64,000 bases of DNA from Gordonia hongkongensis (GCF_023078355.1 NZ_CP095552.1:4278001-4342000); one strand, 5' to 3'; shown: positions 34,487-43,959, counted from the first letter of the stretch. The notes: generated by a model from the letters alone, not told the origin. A program made the numbers and translations.

Positions 34487-36223
34487 CTAAGCCGACGGCG
34501 TCAGCGTCCAGCCGGCAGCTGCGGTCCGCTGGTTCCAGAACTCGGTGTATCGCCCGCCGCGGGTGAGCAGTTCGTCGTGGGTACCGATGTCGTCGACGCC
34601 GCCCTGGTCGTCGAGCACGACGATCTGGTCGGCGGCGATCACGGTGGACAGCTTGTGCGCGATGACCAGCACCGTGCTGCGGTCGGCGAGGCGGCGGATG
34701 GATTCCGCGACGTGGGACTCGTTCTCGGGATCGAGAGCGCTCGTCGCCTCGTCGAACAGCACGATCGGCGCGCCCTTCAGCAGGGCGCGTGCGATCGAGA
34801 CTCGTTGCCGCTCACCGCCGGACAGGGCAGAACCGCCCTCACCGACGACGGTCTGCCAGCCATCGGGCAGCCGGTCGACGATCGAGGTGACCCCCGCGGT
34901 CTCGGCGGCTGCTCGGATCTCGTCGTCGGTCGCATCTGGCCGTCCGAGTTTGATGTTCTCCCACAGGGTGTCGTCGAACAGGTAGACGTCCTGGAACACC
35001 TGGGACAACTGGCCCATGAGTGCACCGGTCTCCTGCTCCCGCACGTCGACGCCGCCGACCCTCACGACGCCGCCGTCAACGTCGTAGAACCGTGCGATGA
35101 GACGGAAGATCGTCGACTTACCCGACCCCGACGGGCCGACGAGTGCAGTCATCGTGCCGGGGCGGGCTCGCAGGGACACATCGCGCAGGACCAGCGCGCC
35201 GGTCTCGTACCCGAAAGCGACACCGTCGAGTTCGACAGCACCCGGTTCGGTGATCGGCGTGGGTTGATCGGGGGTGGGCATCCGGTCGGTGTCGAGCACC
35301 CCGGTGATGCGGTTGATCTCATCGGTGGACATACGCAGCGTCGAACCCAGTTCGGCGAGTTCACCGATCGGGCCGAAGAAGCGTGCGGCGAGGCCGAAGA
35401 CGGCGATCAGCAGGGCCGGCTCGATGTGGCCCGCCACGGCCAGCCCCGCGCCGAGCGCGAGCACGGCACTGAAGACGACCTGCACCGACAGTCCGTTCAG
35501 CAGGATGCCGAGGATCGAGCGCCAGAGCATCGACTTGCCCACGCGTGCTTGTTGTCCGAGTGCGTCGGCGAGCGGCTTGTGCGCGGAGTCCGAGTCGCCG
35601 AAGGCCCGCAGCACCGCCTGGCAGCGGGCGAACTCCAGGACCCGGTTGTTGACCTTGACGGCCTCGGCACGCTTACGGCCCTCGGACTTCGCGAGGAACG
35701 AACTCGACAGCTTGCCGACGTACATCAGCAGCAGCGTCCCGGCGACCATCAGAAGACCGATGCGCCAGTCGAAGAAGCAGATACCGATGACGACCACGAC
35801 GGAGCTCACCATGTTGACGACGACCGGGGTGATGTAGTGCGCGCCGGTACTGCCCACGAACATCGTTCCCTTGACCGCGATCTGGGAGACGTCACCGACG
35901 CGGTCGCGGGTGAACCAGCCGAGCGGCAGCGTGACCATGTGATCGCCGAGACGGTGGTGCAGCATGCGCATCGCGTAGAGCGCCATCGTCATGCCCTTGA
36001 GCGACTGCACGTAGGCACTGACCGCACAGATGACGACCAGAACGGCCAACGGCCACAACCACATCGCGGCGGCGGAGAGGTCACCGGTCAGCAGGTGTTC
36101 GACGATCGGGACCAGGGTCAGCATCGCCAGCCCCTGCGCGACGCCGTAGACGACCACCCAGGTCAGGAAGACGACCATCCGGGCCCGTTCGGAACCCAGG
36201 ATCGTATAGAAACCGCGGATCAT
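34487..36223 (-). CDS. ABC exporter-fold permease/ATPase, second half of an IrtAB-like pair
   Basis: 578 residues: six membrane helices in the first 320 residues, then an ATPase domain with Walker A GPSGSGKST (about 370), signature LSGGERQRVSIARAL and Walker B IVLFDEATSALD. The coupling-helix stretch HRLGDHMVTLPLGWFTRDRVGDVSQ resembles IrtB and YbtQ. The ATG at 36223 overlaps the stop of the first half by four bases, so a heterodimer is expected. With the iron box upstream of its partner, a siderophore or iron-related transporter is the best reading; a general exporter is not excluded. Confidence 0.78.
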   Translation of the reverse strand: MIRGFYTILGSERARMVVFLTWVVVYGVAQGLAMLTLVPIVEHLLTGDLSAAAMWLWPLAVLVVICAVSAYVQSLKGMTMALYAMRMLHHRLGDHMVTLPLGWFTRDRVGDVSQIAVKGTMFVGSTGAHYITPVVVNMVSSVVVVIGICFFDWRIGLLMVAGTLLLMYVGKLSSSFLAKSEGRKRAEAVKVNNRVLEFARCQAVLRAFGDSDSAHKPLADALGQQARVGKSMLWRSILGILLNGLSVQVVFSAVLALGAGLAVAGHIEPALLIAVFGLAARFFGPIGELAELGSTLRMSTDEINRITGVLDTDRMPTPDQPTPITEPGAVELDGVAFGYETGALVLRDVSLRARPGTMTALVGPSGSGKSTIFRLIARFYDVDGGVVRVGGVDVREQETGALMGQLSQVFQDVYLFDDTLWENIKLGRPDATDDEIRAAAETAGVTSIVDRLPDGWQTVVGEGGSALSGGERQRVSIARALLKGAPIVLFDEATSALDPENESHVAESIRRLADRSTVLVIAHKLSTVIAADQIVVLDDQGGVDDIGTHDELLTRGGRYTEFWNQRTAAAGWTLTPSA

Positions 36224-38124
36224 CGTGCCGCCTCGCTGCTCGTGACCGCGCCCCGCGCGATCTCCTCGTCCTGCCTGGTGGTCCCGGCCTCGTAGGAGGC
36301 CCACATCGACGCGTACAACCCGCCGCGGGCGACCAGTTCGTCCTGCCGGCCCTGTTCGACGACCCGACCCCGATCCAGGACGACGATGTTGTCCGCGTGC
36401 GTGATCGAGCCCAGACGGTGCGCGATGACGAGCACCGTGCGCCCGACCATCAACGCGCCGATGGCCTGCTGGATCTGCGCCTCCGACTCCGGGTCGGCGA
36501 AGGCGGTGGCCTCGTCGAGGACGAGGATCGGGGTGTCGGCGAGCAGGGCCCGCGCGATCGAGACACGTTGCGCCTCACCGCCGGAGAAGTGTGCCCCGTC
36601 GCCGACCACGGTGTCGTAGCCGTCGGGCAGCTCGAGGATGCGGTCGTGGATCTGGGCGGCGCGGGCGGCGTCGTAGACCTGCTCGTCACTTGCGTCCGGA
36701 CGGCCGAGCCGGATGTTGTCGCGCACCGACATCGTCAGCAGCTGCACGTCCTGGAGCACGAACCCGACGTGGCGATAGAGCTCGGTGGGTGCGATGTCGC
36801 GGACATCGACCCCACCGATGCGCACCGCACCGGAGTCGGGATCGCCGAAGCGGGGCAGCAGCGTCGCAAGCGTCGACTTACCGCTTCCCGACGGCCCGAC
36901 GAGAGCGGTCACGGTTCCCTCGGCCAGTTCGACACTGACCCCGTCGAGCGCCTTCACCCCGGACGGGACTCCGAGGCGCGGCGGGTAGGTGAAGTGCACG
37001 TTCTCGATCCGCACATCGTGCCCGGCGGGCACCTGGGGGTTCTCCGGAACCGTCAGCTCCGGTTCGGCGAGCAACGAGGCGATACGCAGGGCGGCGGCCG
37101 AGGCCTGCTGACGGGTGTGCACCGCGGTCGAAACCGTGAGCAGCGCGGTCGGGAGCACCATCGCGATCAGCGTCGACCCGACGAGCTCGATAGGCTGGAC
37201 CCACCCGTTGTCGACGAGCCAGTACCCGACTCCGAGGTTGACCAGCAGGATCAAGGGCGCGCTGATCAGGACGGTGGTGACCGCCTGTACGCGGAGCATC
37301 GGCCCCATGTAGCCGGCGAAGTCGTCGTTGAACTCATCGGCGGCATCGACGAACCGCCGGTGTGCCTTGCCGGTCTGCCCGAAGGTCTTCACCACGGCGA
37401 CGCCCGAGATGAACTCGACGATCGTGGCGCTGATCCGCGCGACGCCCTTGTCCATCTTCTCCATCTCGGTCGTCAGGTCACGAGCCATGTAGGAGTACGT
37501 CAGCGCGTACAGCGGCACCGTCGCGATCGCGAGCAGCCCCAGGCGCCAGTCCAGGTAGAAGCAGTAGATCAGCGCGAAGATCGGCGACAGCATCGCGGCC
37601 GTGGCCTCGACGGTCGCGTGCGCGACGAGATAGTGCAGGTCGGCGACATCGTTCTGCACCGACTTGCGGACCGCACCCGAGCTGGTCCGGCTGAACCACC
37701 CCAGCGGCAGCCGACCCAGCTTGTCCGCGATGCGGATTCGAAGTTGCGCCTGGAGATCGAGATCGGCGAAGTGGGTGATCGCGAGCGCGAGGAAGCTGAA
37801 GGCGGCGCGAGCGCCGAGCCCACCGACCACCAGCCACACGACCATCCAGACGCGCCCGGAATCGACCGGTCCCGGTTCGAGCAGGATGCGCCCGAGTTCG
37901 ACGATCCCGATGAACGGCACCACCGTGGCGGCGGAGGCGAAGACCTGGACGAACTGGGCGAGCAGCGTGCGCTTCTTCACCGGGGCCAGGACGTCGGCGA
38001 GGGCAGCGGCTTTCGCCTTGGACTCGGATCTGGCCTGAGCGCGCGCGGCTTTCGGATCGTCGGGTTCGACGTCGACGTCGGAGACTGGTGCCGGCGCGGC
38101 CACATCGGTTCCGCCAATTGTCAT
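36220..38124 (-). CDS. ABC exporter-fold permease/ATPase, first half of an IrtAB-like pair
   Basis: 634 residues. A charged Ala/Lys-rich N-terminus (1-50) precedes six membrane helices (about 55-345). The ATPase domain has Walker A GPSGSGKST (about 424), FSGGEAQRVSIARAL and Walker B ILVLDEATAFADPESEAQ; the glutamate-alanine-threonine order with AFADPE is common in this siderophore-type subfamily (YbtP/IrtA-like). The N-terminal siderophore-interacting flavin domain of mycobacterial IrtA is absent. An IdeR-like box lies 28 bases upstream of the ATG. Location inside the KstR2 cluster is unexpected. Confidence 0.78.
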   Translation of the reverse strand: MTIGGTDVAAPAPVSDVDVEPDDPKAARAQARSESKAKAAALADVLAPVKKRTLLAQFVQVFASAATVVPFIGIVELGRILLEPGPVDSGRVWMVVWLVVGGLGARAAFSFLALAITHFADLDLQAQLRIRIADKLGRLPLGWFSRTSSGAVRKSVQNDVADLHYLVAHATVEATAAMLSPIFALIYCFYLDWRLGLLAIATVPLYALTYSYMARDLTTEMEKMDKGVARISATIVEFISGVAVVKTFGQTGKAHRRFVDAADEFNDDFAGYMGPMLRVQAVTTVLISAPLILLVNLGVGYWLVDNGWVQPIELVGSTLIAMVLPTALLTVSTAVHTRQQASAAALRIASLLAEPELTVPENPQVPAGHDVRIENVHFTYPPRLGVPSGVKALDGVSVELAEGTVTALVGPSGSGKSTLATLLPRFGDPDSGAVRIGGVDVRDIAPTELYRHVGFVLQDVQLLTMSVRDNIRLGRPDASDEQVYDAARAAQIHDRILELPDGYDTVVGDGAHFSGGEAQRVSIARALLADTPILVLDEATAFADPESEAQIQQAIGALMVGRTVLVIAHRLGSITHADNIVVLDRGRVVEQGRQDELVARGGLYASMWASYEAGTTRQDEEIARGAVTSSEAAR

Positions 38125-38151
38125 ACGCGCACAATAACGGCCAGACGCTGG

Positions 38152-38170
38152 GAAAGGAAAGCTACCCTAA
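38152..38170 (-). promoter_or_regulatory. IdeR/DtxR-like iron box upstream of the ABC pair
   Basis: On the minus strand TTAGGGTAGCTTTCCTTTC matches the DtxR-type consensus TTAGGTTAGCCTAACCTAA at 12 of 19 positions, with the left half nearly perfect (9 of the first 10). It sits 28 bases upstream of the start at 38124, a usual position for iron-dependent repression. Confidence 0.5.
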
Positions 38171-38185
38171 CTTCGACGCGCGTGG

Positions 38186-38833
38186 TCAGCGCGGCAGGAT
38201 GCCGTCGAGGACCACCGACAGGTACTGATCGGCGATCGAGTCGACCGTCATCGAGCCCCCGGGCCGATACCACCGCACGGCGACCCACACGGTGTCGCGC
38301 ATGAAGCGGTAGACGAGTTCGACGTCGAGATCGGCCCGGAATTCCCCGTTTTCGACGCCGCGCTGCAGCACCGACTGCCACAACTGCCGGAACTCGACGT
38401 TCAGTTCGGAGATATAGGCGAAACGTTCCTGGCCCGAGAGACGCTTCGCCTCGTCCTGGTAGATCGCGACCGCGTTGCGTTCGGCATCGATGGACTCGAA
38501 CGACGCGATGACGAGCCCCCGCAGGGTCTCGGTCGCCGACTTGCTCGACGCCGCGATCTGCCGGTAGCGAGCGAACAGGTCGTCGAGAAAACCCCGCAGG
38601 ATCTCGTCGACCATCGACTCCTTCGAGTCGAAATGGTGATACAGACTCCCAGAGAGGATTCCGGCCGCGTCGGCGATGTCCCGGACCGTCGTCGAGCGCA
38701 GTCCCTGCTCGGCGAACATGCGCCCGGCGGTCGCCAACAACTCGTCCCGGCGCGACGAACGAGTCGGCGCGTCGGCGGTGCTCGCAGCGGTCCGTCCGTT
38801 CGCGTCGATCCTGGTCTGACCTCGTGGTGACAA
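38186..38833 (-). CDS. kstR2: TetR-family repressor KstR2
   Basis: 215 residues. The HTH lies at about 25-70 (RRDELLATAGRMFAEQGLRSTTVRDIADAAGILSGSLYHHFDSKESMVDEIL), and the ligand domain ends with VYRFMRDTVWVAVRWYRPGGSMTVDSIADQYL, the same pattern as M. tuberculosis KstR2. KstR2 represses the C/D-ring genes and is released by HIP-CoA. The start is uncertain: TTG 38833 has AGGAGG exactly six bases upstream and is preferred; ATG 38839 abuts that site and ATG 38863 would sit against the operator. The operator at 38867-38880 implies autoregulation. Confidence 0.9.
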   Translation of the reverse strand: MSPRGQTRIDANGRTAASTADAPTRSSRRDELLATAGRMFAEQGLRSTTVRDIADAAGILSGSLYHHFDSKESMVDEILRGFLDDLFARYRQIAASSKSATETLRGLVIASFESIDAERNAVAIYQDEAKRLSGQERFAYISELNVEFRQLWQSVLQRGVENGEFRADLDVELVYRFMRDTVWVAVRWYRPGGSMTVDSIADQYLSVVLDGILPR

Positions 38834-38866
38834 GCGCATCCTCCTGGAAGAGTCTGCGCTCACCCT

Positions 38867-38880
38867 AGCAAGCGCTTGGC
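38867..38880. promoter_or_regulatory. KstR2-type operator upstream of kstR2
   Basis: AGCAAGCGCTTGGC matches AnCAAGnnCTTGnT at all fixed positions but the last. It lies 34 bases upstream of the proposed TTG start, consistent with autorepression. Confidence 0.75.
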
Positions 38881-38920
38881 CGGGACCGTCGCACGACGAT
38901 CCCGGCCAAGAGCACCGATG

Positions 38921-40450
38921 TTATGCGCCGAGGCGCTTCCGCACCTTCTTCATGGCGCGGTTGTTGAAGAACTTCCACAGCTTCAGCTGGTTGTTGGTCA
39001 GCCTGGTGTCCTTGGGCAGGAACGGTGGCGACATCATCTCGGCAACGCTGACCGGCAGCGTCGAGAACGCGACGGCCCGAGCATGGCTGAAGGTCTCGAA
39101 GCCGGTGCGGCCGTGATACCCGCCCATTCCGCTGTTACCGACGCCGGCGAACGGCAGCTCGCCGCTGAACAGGTGGATGGCGAAGTCGTTGCCGTTGATC
39201 GAACCACTGCGGGTGTTGTCGGCCAGCTTCTGGAACCGCTCGTTCTGATCGCCGCACCAGTACATGGTCAGCGGATGCGGGTGCGAGCCGATCTGGCTGA
39301 TGACCTCGGACAGGTCGCGGTAGGGGTACACGGTCAGCACCGGACCGAAGACCTCGTCCTCCTCGATCTTCATGCCCGCCTTGACACCGGTGAGCAGCGT
39401 CGGCGGGATCTTGCGGCGTTCGGCGTCCGGCAGCGGTTCGCCGCCGGGGACCACCTGACGCTTGGTGGCGCCGAGCTGCTCGGCGTCGTCGATGAGCCCG
39501 AGGATCCGCTCGTAGTTCTTCTGGTTGATCGTCGACGTGAACTGCTCGTTGTCGATGATCGTCGGGAAGTTCTCGGTCCACCGCGCGACGACCTTGTCGG
39601 TGAACTCACCGAGCTTGGCCTCGGGAACGAAGACGTAGTCCGGGCACAGGCACACCTGGCCGCCGTTGACCATGCGGGCGTCGGCGAGCATCGTCGCGGC
39701 CTTGTCGATGTCGGCGTCGACGTCGACGACGGCAGGGTTCTTGCCGCCGAGTTCGAGGGTGACCGGGATCAGGTTCTTCGCGGCTTCCTGGGCCACCGAG
39801 GCGCCCACACCGGGCGAGCCGGTGAAGAACATGTGGTCGACCTTGAGCTTGGCGAAATCCGATCCGGAGCCGTGCTTGGAGGTGGCGATCGCCAACTCCT
39901 CGATCGAGAAGTAGTTCGGTGCGTGCTTGGCGATCACGTCGGTGGTCTTCGCGGTCACCGACGACGGTCGCATGATGACCCGGTTACCGGCGGCGAACGC
40001 CGAACCCGCGGGCACGACCGTCAGCTGCAGCGGGAAGTTCCACGGCCCCATGATGCCGACGACGCCCAGCGGGTCGTGGCGGATGCTCTGCTTGTACCCG
40101 AGCAGGCCCTGCACCTTCGCGACCTTCGACTCGGCCATCCACTCCTTGACCCCGCGACGCTGGTGGGCGAGGTCGATCATGCAGCCGGCCACATCGGCGG
40201 CGAGCGAGAGCTCGCGCGGGCGGGCACCGAAGTCCTCGGCCAGCGCGGCGGCGATCTCGTCGGCGTTGTCGAGGAGCAGGGCTGCAAGCCGCGTGATGCG
40301 GTCGATGCGCGTGTCGGCGTCGGGGATCCCGTCGCGCAGGAACGCCGCGCGCTGGATCTCGACCAGTTCGGTCAAACTATGCGCTTCCGACGAGACGCCA
40401 CGCGTCGCGCCGGTGGCGCCGGTGCTGGTGTGCTCAGCAGGCTTGGTCAT
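38921..40450 (-). CDS. Aldehyde dehydrogenase (coniferyl-aldehyde/class-3-like)
   Basis: 509 residues. GIMGPWNFPLQLTVVPAGSAFAAGN near residue 150 (NAD site), FFTGSPGVGASVAQEAAKNLIPVTLELGGKNPAVVD near 220-250 with the catalytic Glu, and GGQVCLCPDYVFVPE near 280 with the catalytic Cys. The C-terminal SGMGGYHGRTGFETFSHARAV is typical of coniferyl-aldehyde dehydrogenases (CalB-like). ATG 40450 follows GAGGGG at six bases. The gene stands between kstR2 and fadA6 but no KstR2 palindrome is seen near its start, so membership in the steroid regulon is uncertain. Confidence 0.85.
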   Translation of the reverse strand: MTKPAEHTSTGATGATRGVSSEAHSLTELVEIQRAAFLRDGIPDADTRIDRITRLAALLLDNADEIAAALAEDFGARPRELSLAADVAGCMIDLAHQRRGVKEWMAESKVAKVQGLLGYKQSIRHDPLGVVGIMGPWNFPLQLTVVPAGSAFAAGNRVIMRPSSVTAKTTDVIAKHAPNYFSIEELAIATSKHGSGSDFAKLKVDHMFFTGSPGVGASVAQEAAKNLIPVTLELGGKNPAVVDVDADIDKAATMLADARMVNGGQVCLCPDYVFVPEAKLGEFTDKVVARWTENFPTIIDNEQFTSTINQKNYERILGLIDDAEQLGATKRQVVPGGEPLPDAERRKIPPTLLTGVKAGMKIEEDEVFGPVLTVYPYRDLSEVISQIGSHPHPLTMYWCGDQNERFQKLADNTRSGSINGNDFAIHLFSGELPFAGVGNSGMGGYHGRTGFETFSHARAVAFSTLPVSVAEMMSPPFLPKDTRLTNNQLKLWKFFNNRAMKKVRKRLGA

Positions 40451-40642
40451 CGAGATCCCCTCAGCTAGGTCGTGCTGCACCTGACGTGCGGCGGTTGGAA
40501 CGAAATGGTCCGCGTGTGCCACACAATAGTATGCGCCAGATCACACCCGTATGTGGGCACGCCTGTTGTCAGAATGGTACGGCCTCGAGAGGGGAACGTC
40601 GAGGGGCGAACTGTGGCCCTCAGGCAGCAGAGGTGGTGACTC

Positions 40643-41800
40643 TCAGCCGAGCCGCTCGATGATCGTGACGTTGGCGGTCCCGCCGCCCTCGCACATCGTC
40701 TGGAGTCCGTAGCGGCCGCCGGTGCGCTCGAGTTCGTTGAGGAGGGTCGCGAACAGCTTGGCGCCGGTGGCGCCGAGGGGGTGACCGAGTGCGATGGCGC
40801 CACCGTTGGGGTTGACCTTCGCCGGGTCCGCGCCGGTCTCCTTGAGCCACGCGAGCACGACCGGCGCGAACGCCTCGTTGATCTCGACGACGTCGATGTC
40901 GTCGATGGACATGCCGGTCTTGTCGAGGGCGTACTTGGTGGCCGGGATCGGCGCGGAGAGCATCATCACGGGGTCGTCGCCGCGCACGGACAGGTGGTGG
41001 ATGCGGGCTCGCGGTGTCAGATTGTGTTCCTTCAGCGCGCGTTCGGAGACGACGAGGGTCGCCGACGACCCGTCGGCGATCTGCGAGGCGACGGCCGCGG
41101 TGAGCCGGGAACCATCGGCGAGGACCTGCAGGCCGGCCATCTTCTCCATCGAGGTCTCGCGCGGGCATTCGTCGACGACGCAGTCACCGAGGGCGACGTT
41201 CTCGTTGTCGAACTTGCCGTCGGCGATCGCTGCCCGGGCCCGCTCGTGCGACTGCAGCGCCCAGCGCTCCATGTCCTCGCGACTGATGTCCCACTTCTTC
41301 GCCATCATGTCGGCGCCGAGGAACTGCGAGATCTGCGCGTCGCCGAAACGTTCCTGCCAGCCGGCGGATTCAGCGGTGGGCGTGGTGAATCCGAACTCCT
41401 TGCCCGAGATCATCGCCTGCGAGATCGGGATGGCGCTCATGTTCTGCAGGCCGCCGGCGACGACGATGTCCTGGGTTCCGCTCATGATGCCCTGCGCTGC
41501 GAAGTGGATGGCCTGCTGGCTGGACCCGCACTGCCGGTCGACGGTGGTGCCGGGCACCTCGAGCGGGAGACCGGCTGCGAGCCAGGCGGTCCGGGCGACG
41601 TTGCCCGCCTGGCCACCGATGGCGTCGAGGCAGCCGAACACCACGTCGTCGACGGCCGCGGGGTCGATGCCGGTGCGCTCGACGAGTGCGGAGATGATGT
41701 GGGCGCCGAGATCGGCGGGGTGGGTCTTGGCCAGTGAGCCGTTGCGCTTGCCGACCGGGGTGCGGACGGCGTCGACGATGTAGGCCTGGGGTGTGGTCAT
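40643..41800 (-). CDS. fadA6: Thiolase FadA6 of the steroid C/D-ring pathway
   Basis: 385 residues, type II thiolase. VDRQCGSSQQAIHFAAQG has the nucleophilic Cys at residue 91, VVEINEAFAPVVLAWL the central motif, [21 protein letters not shown] the catalytic His and LQTMCEGGGTANVTIIERL the second Cys. FadA6 is the thiolase proposed to cleave the last C/D-ring chain in the KstR2 regulon. ATG 41800 follows AAGGAGC at seven bases. It lies 37 bases after ipdF on the same strand, matching the Rv3556c-Rv3560c neighbourhood. Confidence 0.86.
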   Translation of the reverse strand: MTTPQAYIVDAVRTPVGKRNGSLAKTHPADLGAHIISALVERTGIDPAAVDDVVFGCLDAIGGQAGNVARTAWLAAGLPLEVPGTTVDRQCGSSQQAIHFAAQGIMSGTQDIVVAGGLQNMSAIPISQAMISGKEFGFTTPTAESAGWQERFGDAQISQFLGADMMAKKWDISREDMERWALQSHERARAAIADGKFDNENVALGDCVVDECPRETSMEKMAGLQVLADGSRLTAAVASQIADGSSATLVVSERALKEHNLTPRARIHHLSVRGDDPVMMLSAPIPATKYALDKTGMSIDDIDVVEINEAFAPVVLAWLKETGADPAKVNPNGGAIALGHPLGATGAKLFATLLNELERTGGRYGLQTMCEGGGTANVTIIERLG

Positions 41801-41837
41801 GGTCGGTGCTCCTTGGTTCGGTGGAAGTCGTTGTCCG

Positions 41838-42677
41838 TCAAGCGCGTTGGCTGGAGATCGAGACGACCTCGCCGGTGAGGTAGGTGGTGTAGTCGCTGGC
41901 GAGCATCGCGACGGTCGCGGCGACCTCCCAGACCTCGGCGGCACGCCCGTAGGCTTCGCGGGAGGCGAGTTCGTCGAGGAGGTCGTCGCTGGTGACCTTC
42001 GCCAGGAACGGGTGTTTGGCGATCGACGGCGCGATCGCGTTGATGCGCACCCCGACGTCGGCGGCTTCGAGTGCCGAACACCGGGTCAGGGCCATCACCC
42101 CGGCCTTCGCCGCAGCGTAGTGCGCCTGTCCGCGCTGGGCCCGCCAGCCGAGGACAGAGGCGTTGTTGACGATCACGCCGTTGTGCTCGACCGAGCCGAA
42201 ATACCGCAGGGCTGCGCGGGTGGCGCGGAATGTACCGGTGAGCGTGATGTCGAGGACACGATCCCATTCCTCGTCGGTCATCTCGGCGACCGGGGTCTCG
42301 CCGCCGAGCCCGGCATTGTTGACCAGTACGTCGATACGTCCGAGTTCGGTTGCGGCATCGGCGATCAGCGCGTCGACCTCCGCGGTGACCTGCACATTGC
42401 AGGTGCGCTGGGTGACCGTGCGCTCCGGGAATTCCGCCGACAGCTTCTCGGCGGCCTCACCGAGGCGTCGTTCATGCCAGTCGCTGATGAGCACATCCGC
42501 GCCTTCGAGCAACGAACGCCGGGCCGACGCGAAGCCGATTCCCGTTCCGGCGGCGGCGGTCACCACGACCTTCTTGCCCAGCAGCAGGCCGTGCCCGGCG
42601 ATCTCGGCAGGCGGTGTGGCCAGCGGCGAGACCGCTCGGCCGGCCGCCCGGGCCCCGTTGACGTCGACTCCGGTCAT
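41838..42677 (-). CDS. ipdF: IpdF, SDR-family hydroxy-acyl-CoA dehydrogenase of the HIP pathway
   Basis: 279 residues. The NAD site VVVTAAAGTGIGFASARRSLLEGADVLISDWHE near residue 38 departs from the usual TGxxxGIG by starting TAAAGTGIG, as known for this SDR. VNNAGLGGETPVAEM, NNASVLGWRAQRGQAHYAAAKAGV (Ser and YxxxK) and a C-terminal TGEVVSISSQRA follow. IpdF oxidises the 5-hydroxyl of 5OH-HIP-CoA-type intermediates (Rv3559c equivalent). It starts one base after the fadE30 stop, so the two are co-transcribed. Confidence 0.85.
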   Translation of the reverse strand: MTGVDVNGARAAGRAVSPLATPPAEIAGHGLLLGKKVVVTAAAGTGIGFASARRSLLEGADVLISDWHERRLGEAAEKLSAEFPERTVTQRTCNVQVTAEVDALIADAATELGRIDVLVNNAGLGGETPVAEMTDEEWDRVLDITLTGTFRATRAALRYFGSVEHNGVIVNNASVLGWRAQRGQAHYAAAKAGVMALTRCSALEAADVGVRINAIAPSIAKHPFLAKVTSDDLLDELASREAYGRAAEVWEVAATVAMLASDYTTYLTGEVVSISSQRA

Positions 42678-42678
42678 C

Positions 42679-43938
42679 TCAGCGTGCCTCTCGGGGTAGG
42701 CCGAGCACACGCTCGGCGATGATGTTGCGCTGCACCTCGTTCGAGCCGCCGTAGATGGTGTCGGCGCGCGTGAAGAGGTACAGCCGTTGCCATTCGTCGA
42801 GTTCGACGTGCTCGGGGTCGGTGATGTCGTTGGCCCGACCCTCCGCCGTCGCGGCGGGACCGATCAGCGCCGGTGCGCCGACGACGTCCATGGCGAGTTC
42901 GCCGAGATCGCGATGCCAGTTCGCCCACAACAGCTTCGAGACCGACGCCGCGCCGGCTTGCGAAGTGACATCGCCGTCGAGTGTCCGCTGGGCGTGGGCG
43001 CGCATGACCGTCAACCCGATGTCCGCCCGGGCCAGCCGCGACGCGATCTCCGGGTCGTCCAGCGCCCCGTTGGCTCGCGCGAGATCGGTGAGATTGCCCA
43101 GCTCGCGCGCGAATCCGACCTGCTGACCCAGCGTCGACACCCCGCGCTCGAACTGCAGCAGCCCCATCGCGACCTTCCAGCCGTCGCCCGGGTCACCGAC
43201 GATGAGATCGGCATCGGTTTCCGCGTCGTCGAAGAACACCTCGTTGAATTCCGAAGTGCCGGTGAGCTGTTGGATCGGACGGACGGTGACGCCCGGTTGG
43301 TCGAGCGGCACCAGCAGGAAACTCAGTCCGGCATGGCGCGACGATCCCTTCTCGGTACGCGCGATCACGAACACCCACTGCGCCACGTGGGCGAGCGAGG
43401 TCCAGATCTTCTGGCCGTTGATGATCCACTTGCCGTCTTCGAGCCGCGCCGACGTGGACACGCCCGCGAGGTCCGATCCGGCGCCCGGCTCGGAATAACC
43501 CTGCGACCACAACTCGGTGACATCGACGATGCCGGGCAGGAAACGCCGCTTCTGCTCGTCGGTCCCGTAGGCGATGAGCGTGGGGCCCAACAGTTCCTCG
43601 CCCAGATGATTCACGCGCGCAGGTGCGTTTGCACGTGCGTACTCGCGATGGAAGATGATGCGCTGTTCGAGCGTCGCACCACGACCGCCGTACTCGACCG
43701 GCCAGCCGATGCAGGTCCACCCGGCGCGCGCGAGGTGACGATCCCATTCGAGGCGCTCGGCGAAGAACTCGTGTTCGCTGCCCGGCCCCCCACGACCCTT
43801 CAGATCGGCGAAGTCGCCAGCGAGGTTCTCGTCGAGCCACGCACGCACCGCGGCCGCGAACTCGGTGGTGGCGTTCGGTGTCGATTTCGCCCATTCACCC
43901 AGGTCGACGGCACGATCGGCGAGATTCGTCGTGGTCAT
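42679..43938 (-). CDS. fadE30: Acyl-CoA dehydrogenase FadE30
   Basis: 419 residues. GWTCIGWPVEYGGRGATLEQRIIFHREYARANAPA (N-terminal helices), LWSQGYSEPGAGSDLAGVSTSARLEDGKWIINGQKIWTS (FAD/substrate motif near residue 150) and the C-terminal RLYLFTRADTIYGGSNEVQRNIIAERVLGLPR. FadE30 dehydrogenates the propionyl side chain of HIP-CoA-type esters early in ring C/D degradation. ATG 43938 is 22 bases from a KstR2-type operator shared with divergent fadD3, the Rv3560c-Rv3561 arrangement. Confidence 0.88.
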   Translation of the reverse strand: MTTTNLADRAVDLGEWAKSTPNATTEFAAAVRAWLDENLAGDFADLKGRGGPGSEHEFFAERLEWDRHLARAGWTCIGWPVEYGGRGATLEQRIIFHREYARANAPARVNHLGEELLGPTLIAYGTDEQKRRFLPGIVDVTELWSQGYSEPGAGSDLAGVSTSARLEDGKWIINGQKIWTSLAHVAQWVFVIARTEKGSSRHAGLSFLLVPLDQPGVTVRPIQQLTGTSEFNEVFFDDAETDADLIVGDPGDGWKVAMGLLQFERGVSTLGQQVGFARELGNLTDLARANGALDDPEIASRLARADIGLTVMRAHAQRTLDGDVTSQAGAASVSKLLWANWHRDLGELAMDVVGAPALIGPAATAEGRANDITDPEHVELDEWQRLYLFTRADTIYGGSNEVQRNIIAERVLGLPREAR

Positions 43939-43959
43939 GGGCGCTAGCATAACGCACCA

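Noticed and set aside
34577..36295. Long plus-strand frame (572 codons)
   Set aside because: It is the complement of a clear ABC transporter gene; the sequence is Arg/Asp/His/Gly rich with no domain, typical of high-GC shadows.
36397..38304. Long plus-strand frame (635 codons)
   Set aside because: Opposite the first ABC gene, whose Walker and signature motifs are intact.
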